12,929 bases of DNA. It comes from JAWVYT01 sp964605205 (GTDB lineage: Bacteria > Gemmatimonadota > Gemmatimonadetes > Longimicrobiales > RSA9). Under the pieces are notes generated by a model that was given only the letters and a program-made list of their open reading frames with translations, did no database searches and was not told the DNA's origin. The position numbers and the translations under genes were made by a program. Numbering within the stretch: position 1 is the stretch's first letter; each line of letters opens with the position of its first letter. Positions 6,390 to 12,647 of the stretch are shown here, one piece after another. The stretch lies in NCBI GenBank assembly GCA_964605205.1, contig CAZSBL010000103.1, positions 1-12,929 on the forward strand, read 5' to 3'.

Positions 6390-6938
6390 ATGAAGGACGA
6401 CGCCACCCTCGTCGCCCGGGTGCTGGACGGAGATCGCGGCGCGTTCGAGGGGTTGGTGCGGCGGTACACGCGGCCGGCGTTCGCGGTGGCCGTGGGGATC
6501 GTGAAGGAGTCGGCGGATGCGGAGGACGTGGTGCAGGACGCGTTCATCCGGGCGCTGGAGCGGCTGGAGGACTGTCGGAACCCGGCAAAGTTCGGGGCCT
6601 GGTTCCTCCAGATCGTCCGGAACCGGGCGCACAGTGTACGACGGTACCTGAGCGTTCGTCAGGCGGCGCCGCTGGACGCGCTGCCGCTGGCGTCGAACCG
6701 GCCGAGTCCGCGGGTGGACGTGGCCCGGTCGAAGCTGCGGGCCGATCTCGCCGAGGCGATCGGGGACCTGACGGAGGTCCAGCAGAACGTGGTGATCCTC
6801 CACGACATGGAGGGGTGGAAGCACCGGGAGATCGGTGAGATGTTGGACATGCCTACGGGCACGGTGCGGGCGCACCTGCATCACGCGCGCAAGGCACTGC
6901 GGGAACACGAAGCGTTGAAGCGCTCGAACGAGGACTGA
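6390..6938 (+). CDS. ECF (RpoE-like) RNA polymerase sigma factor
   Basis: Extracytoplasmic-function sigma factor, 182 residues, the usual size. Region 2 spans about 6-86: LVARVLDGDRGAFEGLVRRY, the core-binding segment DAEDVVQDAFIRALERL (43-59), then KFGAWFLQIVRNRAHSVRR. Region 4 spans about 119-172: LTEVQQNVVILHDMEGWKHREIGEML followed by the recognition helix MPTGTVRAHLHHARKALRE. No region 3 is present, as expected for the group. The open frame extends up to 6249, but the added sequence is Pro/Arg-rich and unlike any sigma factor, so the ATG at 6390 is used; no clear ribosome site precedes it. The next two genes follow at 5 bases and with a 4-base overlap, indicating one operon with its likely anti-sigma factor. 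Target genes are unknown. Confidence 0.9.
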   Translation: MKDDATLVARVLDGDRGAFEGLVRRYTRPAFAVAVGIVKESADAEDVVQDAFIRALERLEDCRNPAKFGAWFLQIVRNRAHSVRRYLSVRQAAPLDALPLASNRPSPRVDVARSKLRADLAEAIGDLTEVQQNVVILHDMEGWKHREIGEMLDMPTGTVRAHLHHARKALREHEALKRSNED

Positions 6939-6943
6939 GAATC

Positions 6944-7297
6944 ATGGACACGGAACGGGTGGACCTCTCGCCGCTGGACCTGGCGGAAGATCGGCTGGGG
7001 TACGAGCGGCTCGTACGGCGGGTCCTGGACGCCGCCGACGCCGAGCTGGCCCGCAGGGCCCGGGAGGCCGGACCTCTCGCCCTCGTGGTCGGATGGGCCC
7101 GACCCACCATGGTGGCCGCGGCCATCATCGCGGCCCTCGCCCTCGGTGGGCTGAACGCCCTTCAGCGCAGCGGCCCGGAGCCCATGGGCTCCATGGTCGA
7201 CGCCCTCGGCGTCCCGACGCCGGCGGCGGAGTGGCTCGAGGACGGCCGTGAGCCCAGCGCCCACGACCTGGTGCTGGCCATGGAGCGACGCCGATGA
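6944..7297 (+). CDS. Small single-pass membrane protein, probable anti-sigma factor
   Basis: A 117-residue protein with an acidic and Arg-rich N-terminal part (about 1-50, likely helical: EDRLGYERLVRRVLDAADAE), one membrane helix at about 53-73 and a C-terminal part of about 44 residues that would face the periplasm. Size, single helix and position five bases after an ECF sigma gene fit an anti-sigma factor holding the sigma at the membrane. No zinc-binding HxxxCxxC motif is present, so it is not a classical ZAS protein. GAGG lies about 10 bases before the ATG. The stop overlaps the start of the following gene (ATGA at 7294-7297). Sequence alone does not place it in a named family; the role is inferred from context. 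Confidence 0.7.
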   Translation: MDTERVDLSPLDLAEDRLGYERLVRRVLDAADAELARRAREAGPLALVVGWARPTMVAAAIIAALALGGLNALQRSGPEPMGSMVDALGVPTPAAEWLEDGREPSAHDLVLAMERRR

Positions 7298-7722
7298 GTG
7301 TATTCGAACGGGTCCGCCTCCTCGGCTTCGGGGTGCTCGCTGTGACGTTCATCGCCGGCGCCCTGACCGGCGCGGTCATCGACCGGGCCCTCACGACCGA
7401 CCGGCCGGCCTCCGAGTCCCGTCGCGACTCCGATGATGACGACGACCGCGACCGATCCTACATCATCGACCGGGTGGAAATGTCCAGGAATCAGCGGGCC
7501 ACCATCGACAGTATCCTGGACGTACGGGTCCGGCGCATGCGCACGGTGTGGCGGGAGGTGGAGCCGCGGCTCGACGCCATCACCGACTCCGCCCGGGCCG
7601 AGATCATGGGGGTCCTCACGCCCGACCAGCGCGCGGAGTACGAGTCGATGCTGAACCGTCATCGGGGTGACGGGGACCGGAACGATGACGGCGAAGGCGA
7701 CCGCTCCGGCGGGTCGCACTAG
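7294..7722 (+). CDS. Membrane-anchored CpxP/Spy-like periplasmic protein (LTxxQ)
   Basis: A 142-residue protein with an N-terminal membrane helix (about 9-31) without an obvious cleavage site, a strongly acidic linker (DSDDDDDRDR, about 45-54), then a helical periplasmic part. The segment from about 61, with MSRNQRATIDSIL, RRMRTVWREVEPRLDAI and LTPDQRAEYESML (108-120), has the spacing of CpxP/Spy/ZraP-type proteins, whose LTxxQ motif appears as LTPDQ. Such proteins act as periplasmic stress sensors or chaperones. The tail is rich in Gly, Asp and Arg. It overlaps the probable anti-sigma gene by four bases, which suggests it tunes that pair. His is absent from the helical core (only His123 and the C-terminal His142), so a CnrX-type metal site is not supported. 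Its stop overlaps the opposing gene's stop in a shared CTAG. Confidence 0.72.
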   Translation: MSVFERVRLLGFGVLAVTFIAGALTGAVIDRALTTDRPASESRRDSDDDDDRDRSYIIDRVEMSRNQRATIDSILDVRVRRMRTVWREVEPRLDAITDSARAEIMGVLTPDQRAEYESMLNRHRGDGDRNDDGEGDRSGGSH

Positions 7723-8684
7723 GGTCGCAGCAGCAGCTTCCCCGACGTTTCCCGGCCCTCGAGCCGGCGATGGGCCGCCGCCGCATCCACGAGCGGCATG
7801 ACGTCGTGGACCCGGACCTCAAGCTCGCCCCGCTCCGCCGCCGCGAGCAGCTCACCGGCCCGCCATTCCACTTCCTCCCGATCCGCCGCGTAATGGGCCA
7901 GCGACGGGCGCGTGAGAAAGAGTGACCCGCCGCCCGCCAGCTCCCGGGGGTCGAACGGCTCCACGGGCCCGCTGGACTGCCCGTACAGCACAAGCATCCC
8001 CCGCGGCCGCAGCGCCTTCAGGCTGTCCCGGAAGGTGGCCTGCCCCACGGAGTCGTAGACCACGGTGGCGCCGCCATCCGTCAGCCGCTGGACCTCGGGC
8101 TCGAAGTCGGTCTCCGTGTACCGGATCACGTGGTCGGCGCCCCGGTCACGCACGCGGGCGGCCTTCTCTTCCGTGGAGCATGTGCCGATGACCGTGGCGC
8201 CCTTCGCCTTCGCCAGCTGGACCAGAAGCAGCCCCACGCCACCCGCCGCGGCGTGGACCACGGCCACGTCCTCGGGGCCCAGGGCGTAGGTGCTGTTCAC
8301 CAGGTAGTGGGCGGTCATCCCCTGCACCATGAGTGTGGTGGCCACCTCGATGTCCACCCCGTCCGGGACCTTCACCAGCTTCCAGGCGGGGACGGGAGCG
8401 AACTCGGCGTACGAGCCGGGCGTCATGCACCAGGCGACGCGGTCGCCCGGAGCCACGTGCGCCACATCGTCCGCCACCGCCTCCACGATCCCGCCCCCTT
8501 CCACGCCGGGCGTGAACGGGCGCTCCTTCGCGTAGAGCCCCGTGCGGTGGTAGGTGTCGATGAAGTTGACGCCCGCCCGCTCGACCCGGACCACGGCCTC
8601 ACCGGGGCCCGGCTCCGGTGTCGGGATCTCCTCCAGGGTCAGGACCTCGGGACCGCCCGTCTCCGATACGCGAATGGCCTTCAT
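7719..8684 (-). CDS. NAD(P)H:quinone oxidoreductase-like MDR protein (Qor/zeta-crystallin family)
   Basis: Zinc-free medium-chain dehydrogenase/reductase, 321 residues, close to E. coli QorA in length. The N-terminal catalytic part carries the quinone-reductase signature RAGVNFIDTYHRTGLY (36-51) and TPGVEGGGIVEAV (58-70). The Rossmann nucleotide site is HAAAGGVGLLLVQLAKAKGA (144-163), the AAAGGVG form seen in NADPH-using members. No structural or catalytic zinc ligands of alcohol dehydrogenases are present. The family reduces quinones or enals by one- or two-electron routes; the actual substrate cannot be told. The ATG at 8684 overlaps the stop of the upstream LeuA-like gene (ATGA at 8681-8684), so the two are probably co-translated. 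It ends convergently against the plus-strand operon. Confidence 0.88.
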   Translation of the reverse strand: MKAIRVSETGGPEVLTLEEIPTPEPGPGEAVVRVERAGVNFIDTYHRTGLYAKERPFTPGVEGGGIVEAVADDVAHVAPGDRVAWCMTPGSYAEFAPVPAWKLVKVPDGVDIEVATTLMVQGMTAHYLVNSTYALGPEDVAVVHAAAGGVGLLLVQLAKAKGATVIGTCSTEEKAARVRDRGADHVIRYTETDFEPEVQRLTDGGATVVYDSVGQATFRDSLKALRPRGMLVLYGQSSGPVEPFDPRELAGGGSLFLTRPSLAHYAADREEVEWRAGELLAAAERGELEVRVHDVMPLVDAAAAHRRLEGRETSGKLLLRP

Positions 8685-9934
8685 GGTGCCTCCCGTGCCG
8701 CGCCGTGCTCGGCCGCGGCCGCGTGGATCTCCTCCGGGGTGAGCGTGTGGTCGGTGCGCTTCGCCATCTCGAAGATGTGGCGGGCCAACCCTTCGTCGGA
8801 AGGATCGTACCCGTGCTCGGCGAGCCAGTACTTCACGTTCGACATTCCGCTCATATGGCTGACCTCTATCACCTGGTGCCGGCCGAACTCGGCGGCGGGA
8901 ACGCCGCTGTAGACCAGGTCGGCGAGCCAGTCGTCGCCCTTCTGCTGCGCCTTGATGATGGCCGCCGCGTGCACGCCCGTTCCCGTGCGAAACGCATCGG
9001 CGCCGATGACCGGGTAGTTGTCCGGGATCGGGATCCCCGTGGCCTCGGCCACCTTCTCGCAGTACTCCGGGAGCCGCCGCAGGTCGTAGTCGTGGAGGCC
9101 CAGCAGCTTGAGGTTCACCAGCAGCAGGTCCATCTCGGCGTTCCCGACACGCTCGCCGATCCCCATGGCCGAGCCGTGGACCCGGTCCACGCCCTCCTCG
9201 ATAGCCGCCAGCGTGTTCGGCAGCGCCAGCCCCCGGTCACGGTGGCCGTGCCAGTCGATCTTCACCGCCTCGCCGCTCGGCGCGATGATCTCCGCCTTGA
9301 TGAACCGGACCAGCTGGCGCACCCCGTTCGGCGTGGCGTGCCCCACCGTGTCGGCGATGCAGATGCGGCGGGCGCCATACGTGATGGCCGTGCCGTAGAG
9401 CGCCCTCAGCGTGTCTGGCGCCGCCCGCGTGGTGTCCTCCGTGACGTACATGACGTCGAGCCCTTCCGAGACGGCGAACGTCACCGCGTCCTCCGTGGCC
9501 CGGCGCATCCGGTCCAGCGTCCAGTCTTCGGCGTACTGCCGGACCGGCGACGACCCGATGAAGGTGGCCGCCTCGATGGGCACCCCGGTCTCCTGCGTGA
9601 TCCGGGCGATGGGCTCCACGTCGGCCCGGACGGTGCGGGCGGCGCAGTTGGCGGCGATCCGCATCCCCTGGTCGGCGATCTCCTGCGCCAGCGCCCGGAC
9701 ATCGGCCACCGCCCGGGGTCCGGCGCCGGGCAGCCCGATGTCCGCCGCGTGAATCCCCAGCTCCTCCATGAAGTGCAGGATCTCGATCTTGTCTTCGACA
9801 GCGGGGTCCTGCGCCGACGGACTCTGCAGGCCGTCCCGGAGCGTCTCGTCATCCAGCTCCACCGGCCGGAGCGCCGCGTAGTCGAACGCGTCGGCCACGG
9901 TATTCCAGTCGTGGATCAGGTCGGACTTATCCAT
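8681..9934 (-). CDS. LeuA/homocitrate synthase-family (DRE-TIM) acyl-transferase or lyase
   Basis: TIM-barrel metalloenzyme of the 2-isopropylmalate/homocitrate/citramalate synthase group, 417 residues. The metal/catalytic start motif is LDDETLRDGLQSPS (Asp29, Arg33). The HxH metal ligands are His229 and His231 in DWHGHRDRGLALPN, and GIGERVGNAEMDLLL (258-272) is the typical substrate/metal loop. After the barrel are the subdomain motifs FRTGTGVHAA and FGRHQVIEVSHMSGMSNV. The roughly 120-residue leucine-feedback domain of long LeuA is absent, as in NifV and homocitrate synthases. The barrel is divergent (for example AATFIGSSP where LeuA has HTFIATS), so leuA would be an over-call. GAGG lies eight bases before the ATG, and a sigma70-like promoter lies at 9971-10000. 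It is coupled to the downstream quinone-reductase-like gene. Confidence 0.85.
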   Translation of the reverse strand: MDKSDLIHDWNTVADAFDYAALRPVELDDETLRDGLQSPSAQDPAVEDKIEILHFMEELGIHAADIGLPGAGPRAVADVRALAQEIADQGMRIAANCAARTVRADVEPIARITQETGVPIEAATFIGSSPVRQYAEDWTLDRMRRATEDAVTFAVSEGLDVMYVTEDTTRAAPDTLRALYGTAITYGARRICIADTVGHATPNGVRQLVRFIKAEIIAPSGEAVKIDWHGHRDRGLALPNTLAAIEEGVDRVHGSAMGIGERVGNAEMDLLLVNLKLLGLHDYDLRRLPEYCEKVAEATGIPIPDNYPVIGADAFRTGTGVHAAAIIKAQQKGDDWLADLVYSGVPAAEFGRHQVIEVSHMSGMSNVKYWLAEHGYDPSDEGLARHIFEMAKRTDHTLTPEEIHAAAAEHGAAREAP

Positions 9935-9970
9935 TCAGAGGGCCTCGAAACGCGGGGGGTCGGCGCGATG

Positions 9971-10000
9971 AAAATGCCGGAACGCGGCCCGGGCTGTCAA
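9971..10000 (-). promoter_or_regulatory. Sigma70-like promoter for the LeuA-like/Qor operon
   Basis: On the minus strand TTGACA (10000-9995) is a perfect -35; 18 bases later CATTTT (9976-9971) matches three of six -10 bases. RNA would start near 9964, about 30 bases before the ATG. The 156-base spacer it lies in (9935-10090) otherwise holds only a short CCGC/GCGG hairpin and no gene. Confidence 0.5.
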
Positions 10001-10090
10001 TCGACGGTCGACCGCAGGGCCGACGGCATCGAACTCCGCCACATGCGGGTCCCGGTGCCGCGTCAGCGGCTGCGGGGATCGAACCTCGAC

Positions 10091-11080
10091 CTACGGCTCG
10101 ATGACGCTGTCCGCGGCCACGTTCACCGATCCGGTCACGCCCTTCACCACCGCCCGGTCGCCGATCACCGAGTCGTGGAGCTCGCAGTCCTCGATCACCG
10201 CGTCGGCGCCGACGATGCAGTCTCGCAGGGTGGCGTTGCGCACGGTGGTCCCGGCCTCGACGGTGGCGTTCGGCCCCAGCGTCGCCCCCTCGAGGGTGAC
10301 CCCGTCCTCGACCCGGAGCGGGTCGTTCAGCGTGACGCCGTCCGGCGCGTCGGGGCGCACGCCGCGGGTGGTTTCCACCAGGTGGTGGTTGGTCTCGATG
10401 AGCGTCTCCGGCTTGCCGCAGTCGTACCAGCCGGCCACCTCGGCGGTGCGGATCTTCGATCCGTGGTCGATCATGTACTGGAACGCGTCGGTCAGGTAGT
10501 ACTCGCCGCCGGGGCCGAGCTCGCCCTCCAGCGCGTGGTCGATCCCCTCGAAGAGCAGCTTCCAGTCACGGATGTAGTAGAGCCCGATGTTGGCCAGCTT
10601 CGAGATCGGCTCGCTGGGCTTCTCGATGATCCGCTCCATGTAGCCGTCGGCGTCGGTGACGATGACGCCGAAGCGCTGGTAGTCCTCCACCTCCTTCGCC
10701 CAGATCACGCCGGCCTCGTCCTCCGGCAGCGACCGGACCAACGAGAGGTCGGCATCGAAGAGGGTGTCCACGAAGATGATCAGGAGATCCTCGTCGATGA
10801 ACGGCTGGGCCAGCTTCACGGCGCCGGCCGTGCCGTCCTGGACCTTCTGCTCCACGAAGTGCGACGTGAACCCGGGGTACTCATCCGCGATATACCGCTC
10901 GATGTGATCGCGCATGTACCCCACGATGAAGATGACCTCCTTCACGCCCAGCTCCCGGAGATCGTCCAGGATGTAGCTCATGACGGGGCGGCCGCCCACG
11001 TGCACGAGCGGCTTCGGGGTGGTGTACGTGTGCGGACGGAGCCGCGTGCCTTTGCCTGCCAGCGGTATGACGACCTTCAC
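10091..11080 (-). CDS. Sugar-1-phosphate nucleotidylyltransferase with left-handed beta-helix C-terminus
   Basis: Makes an NDP-sugar from NTP and a sugar-1-phosphate; 329 residues. The nucleotide-binding signature is PLAGKGTRLRPHTYTTPKPL (6-25). The metal-binding Asp is probably Asp105 in IIFVDTLFDADL, where relatives often read GDN. IIEKP (151-155), NIGLYYI and GWYDCGKPETLIETN (217-231) continue the family pattern. From about 247 the sequence shows hexapeptide-like repeats (VTLEGATLGPNATVEAGTTV and onward), a left-handed beta-helix as in long RmlA-like or archaeal-type enzymes. Whether this part is catalytic (acyltransferase) or structural is open; it is short. The GTG at 11080 is chosen because GAGGAG lies five bases upstream; an open frame to 11248 adds non-family sequence. 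The sugar and NTP (dTTP or UTP) cannot be assigned. It is monocistronic as far as seen. Confidence 0.88.
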   Translation of the reverse strand: MKVVIPLAGKGTRLRPHTYTTPKPLVHVGGRPVMSYILDDLRELGVKEVIFIVGYMRDHIERYIADEYPGFTSHFVEQKVQDGTAGAVKLAQPFIDEDLLIIFVDTLFDADLSLVRSLPEDEAGVIWAKEVEDYQRFGVIVTDADGYMERIIEKPSEPISKLANIGLYYIRDWKLLFEGIDHALEGELGPGGEYYLTDAFQYMIDHGSKIRTAEVAGWYDCGKPETLIETNHHLVETTRGVRPDAPDGVTLNDPLRVEDGVTLEGATLGPNATVEAGTTVRNATLRDCIVGADAVIEDCELHDSVIGDRAVVKGVTGSVNVAADSVIEP

Positions 11081-11151
11081 CGTTTCTCCTCGTCTCTGGT
11101 CGGGGTGCGTGTCACGGGGCCAGGGATGCAAGGTCGGTTCCCGGGCGCGGC

Positions 11152-11181
11152 ACAATAGGCCGCGGCGCCACCGACCGTCAA
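11152..11181 (-). promoter_or_regulatory. Sigma70-like promoter for the nucleotidylyltransferase
   Basis: Minus-strand TTGACG (11181-11176), an 18-base spacer and TATTGT (11157-11152). Each hexamer has a good match to consensus. RNA would start near 11145, giving a leader of about 65 bases before the GTG start. Confidence 0.6.
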
Positions 11182-11242
11182 ACGGGGACGGGACAGACCC
11201 GTGGCGATGGATCCGTGGCTGCGAACGCCGGGACAGAAGCGC

Positions 11243-11293
11243 AATCACCGCTGCGGCGCGACGGCACGCGTAATCACCGCGACGGCGCGACGG
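11243..11293. repeat. Tandem-like direct repeat, two copies of 22 bases
   Basis: Copies at 11243-11264 and 11272-11293 both begin AATCACCGC and end GGCGCGACGG; they agree at 20 of 22 positions with a 29-base period. The role is unknown; operator or slippage product are both possible. Confidence 0.6.
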
Positions 11294-11451
11294 ACGCGAC
11301 GAACTGTGGGATTATCGGCGGCAGGGCAGCGTTGCCGGCGGGGTTCGAGTCACCGCGAGGGGCGGCTTCGATGCTCCCCCATCCATCCATGACGCTGTCC
11401 CACCCGGCAGGTCGGGCTCGCCCCCGCCTCGCGTGCGGTTGCCGCTTGGTC

Positions 11452-11457
11452 TATTTT
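11452..11457 (+). promoter_or_regulatory. Possible -10 element of the SIMPL gene
   Basis: TATTTT ends six bases before the A of the ATG at 11464. If used, RNA would begin at or next to the start codon, a leaderless message. No convincing -35 lies 16-18 bases upstream, and there is no ribosome site before the ATG. Confidence 0.3.
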
Positions 11458-11463
11458 CCGGGC

Positions 11464-12189
11464 ATGATACGATTCGCAGCGATTCTCCTCGGGCTGCTGG
11501 TGTCGGCGTGCTCCTCGGCAGCGGTGCCGGCCACGGCTCAGGACCCCGACCCCGCACCGGAGCGGCCGTACCGCACGGTGGACGTGAGCGCCGACGCGAC
11601 CGTGCTCCGGGCGCCCGACCGGGCGGTGGTGCGGCTCGGCGTCGAGTCCACGGCGAGGACGGCACAGGGAGCCACCGCCGCGAACGCCGAGGCGATGACG
11701 GCGGTGGTGGACGCGCTGGAAGGCGCGGGGATCCCGCCAGCGGCGATCCGAACGGAGGCGATCTCCCTCTCGCCCCGCTACGAGCGGGGCGGCGGGGAGC
11801 CGACCATAATCGGCTACCAGGCGTCGAACCGCGTCTCGGTCCGCGTGGCCGCCATCGACCGGCTGGGGCGGGTGGTCGACGCGGCCATCGGCGCGGGCGC
11901 CAATCGGGTGGAGGGGATCGAGTTCGGGATCACCGACACCGAGGCCGCTTATCACGAAGCGCTGGAACGGGCCGTGGCCAAGGCGCGGCGCGAAGCGGAG
12001 TCGCTGGCCCGGGCGCTGGGCGAGACGCTGGGTCCGCCGATCCGGGTGTCCACCGGCGGTGTGCGGGCACCCGCGACCCAGGGACCGATGTCGGAGATGC
12101 TCCGGGCCCAGGCCACCGTCACACCCGTCCAACCCGGCGAGCTGGAGGTCCGTGCCGTGGTGCACATTACCTACCGCCTGGGCTCGTGA
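11464..12189 (+). CDS. Exported SIMPL-domain (DUF541) protein
   Basis: A 241-residue envelope protein of the SIMPL/DUF541 (BP26/YggE-like) family, whose molecular role is poorly defined and has been linked to oxidative or envelope stress. The N-terminus MIRFAAILLGLLVSAC is a signal sequence. VSAC with Cys16 could be a lipobox, while the ATA-Q at 23-26 could be a signal peptidase I site, so lipidation is undecided. The domain runs from about 38 (VDVSADATVLRAPDRAVVRLGVES) through AMTAVVDALEGAGIPPAAIRTEAISLSPRY, GYQASNRVSVRV and the long helix EAAYHEALERAVAKARREAESLARALG, to a final strand ELEVRAVVHITY. All are family hallmarks. The start at ATG 11464 is fixed by the signal peptide; no ribosome site precedes it. 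Its stop overlaps the next gene (GTGA at 12186-12189). Confidence 0.88.
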   Translation: MIRFAAILLGLLVSACSSAAVPATAQDPDPAPERPYRTVDVSADATVLRAPDRAVVRLGVESTARTAQGATAANAEAMTAVVDALEGAGIPPAAIRTEAISLSPRYERGGGEPTIIGYQASNRVSVRVAAIDRLGRVVDAAIGAGANRVEGIEFGITDTEAAYHEALERAVAKARREAESLARALGETLGPPIRVSTGGVRAPATQGPMSEMLRAQATVTPVQPGELEVRAVVHITYRLGS

Positions 12190-12647
12190 GCGGCAATCTG
12201 GTAGACGCCGTGGTCCGGGGCTTCACCCGGAACGTCGCGTTCACCACACCGGAGGCCGAAGACCCCCGGATGCGGGGCCGGACCTACGCCATCCCCTTCG
12301 AGGAGGTCTGGCAGGCGTCGCTCCACCTGGTGGATGGCGGCCTCCGGCGCTGGGAGCTCCTCGAAGCCGACGACCGGGAAGGGATCGTTCGCGGCGTGGC
12401 CGGCAGCCTCCTCGACCGGTTCTCCAGCGCCGTCACCATCCGCATCACCCTCGACTTCAACGCCCAGACCCGCGTCGACGCCCTCTCCGCCGCCCGCACC
12501 GGCCGCTACGACCTCGGCAGCAACGCCCGAAAGCTCCGCAAGTTCTTCCGCGCCCTCGACCGGACGCTGGGGAAGGCACTCGGGCAGGAGATCGAGACGC
12601 TGAGGGTGGACGGCGCGGCGGCGCCGGAGGGCGCCGCCGCGCAATAG
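12186..12647 (+). CDS. DUF1499 domain-containing protein
   Basis: A 153-residue soluble protein without a signal peptide or membrane helix. YAIPFEEVWQASLHLVDGG near 34-52 and SSAVTIRITLDFNAQTRVDA near 80-99 lead into the conserved DUF1499 block LSAARTGRYDLGSNARKLRKFFRALD (about 100-125), where most members read SRSRxGxxDxGxNxxRI. The family has no assigned biochemical function. The GTG at 12186 shares GTGA with the end of the SIMPL gene, so translation is probably coupled; no separate promoter is seen. The last dozen residues (Gly/Ala/Pro: GAAAPEGAAAQ) are encoded by a near-perfect DNA hairpin and look like a by-product of it. The family call is good; the start is inferred from the overlap. 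Confidence 0.82.
   Translation: MSGNLVDAVVRGFTRNVAFTTPEAEDPRMRGRTYAIPFEEVWQASLHLVDGGLRRWELLEADDREGIVRGVAGSLLDRFSSAVTIRITLDFNAQTRVDALSAARTGRYDLGSNARKLRKFFRALDRTLGKALGQEIETLRVDGAAAPEGAAAQ
12613..12642 (+). terminator. Perfect 13-bp hairpin at the end of the DUF1499 gene
   Basis: Arms 12613-12625 and 12630-12642 are perfectly complementary around a GGAG loop, all G and C. The stop codon follows four bases later. There is no T-tract, so intrinsic termination is doubtful; RNA-stabilising 3' end or Rho-assisted stop are alternatives. Confidence 0.45.

Larger units (their letters stand above)
11081..11463. other. Divergent intergenic region before the SIMPL gene
   Basis: About 383 bases without a gene I can support. 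It contains the ribosome site and promoter of the nucleotidylyltransferase (minus strand), a 22-base imperfect direct repeat at 11243-11293, and a possible -10 (TATTTT, 11452-11457) immediately before the SIMPL start. The SIMPL frame is open through most of this segment, but the encoded sequence is Arg/Ala-rich and precedes a clear signal peptide, so I treat it as non-coding. Confidence 0.5.

Noticed and set aside
7294..7722. CnrX-type metal sensor for the third gene of the sigma cassette
   Set aside because: The helical core lacks the His ligands expected of CnrX; only the general CpxP/Spy pattern is supported.
10070..10100. A tRNA-like T-loop string (GGTTCGATCCCCGC on the minus strand) after the nucleotidylyltransferase gene
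   Set aside because: The flanking bases do not form the five-pair T stem, no acceptor or anticodon stems can be drawn, and the string overlaps the end of a clear coding region.
8618..11158. An 846-codon plus-strand open frame
   Set aside because: It is antisense to two well-supported genes, is Arg/His/Val/Asp-rich with no family motifs, and is explained by strong GC bias at third positions.
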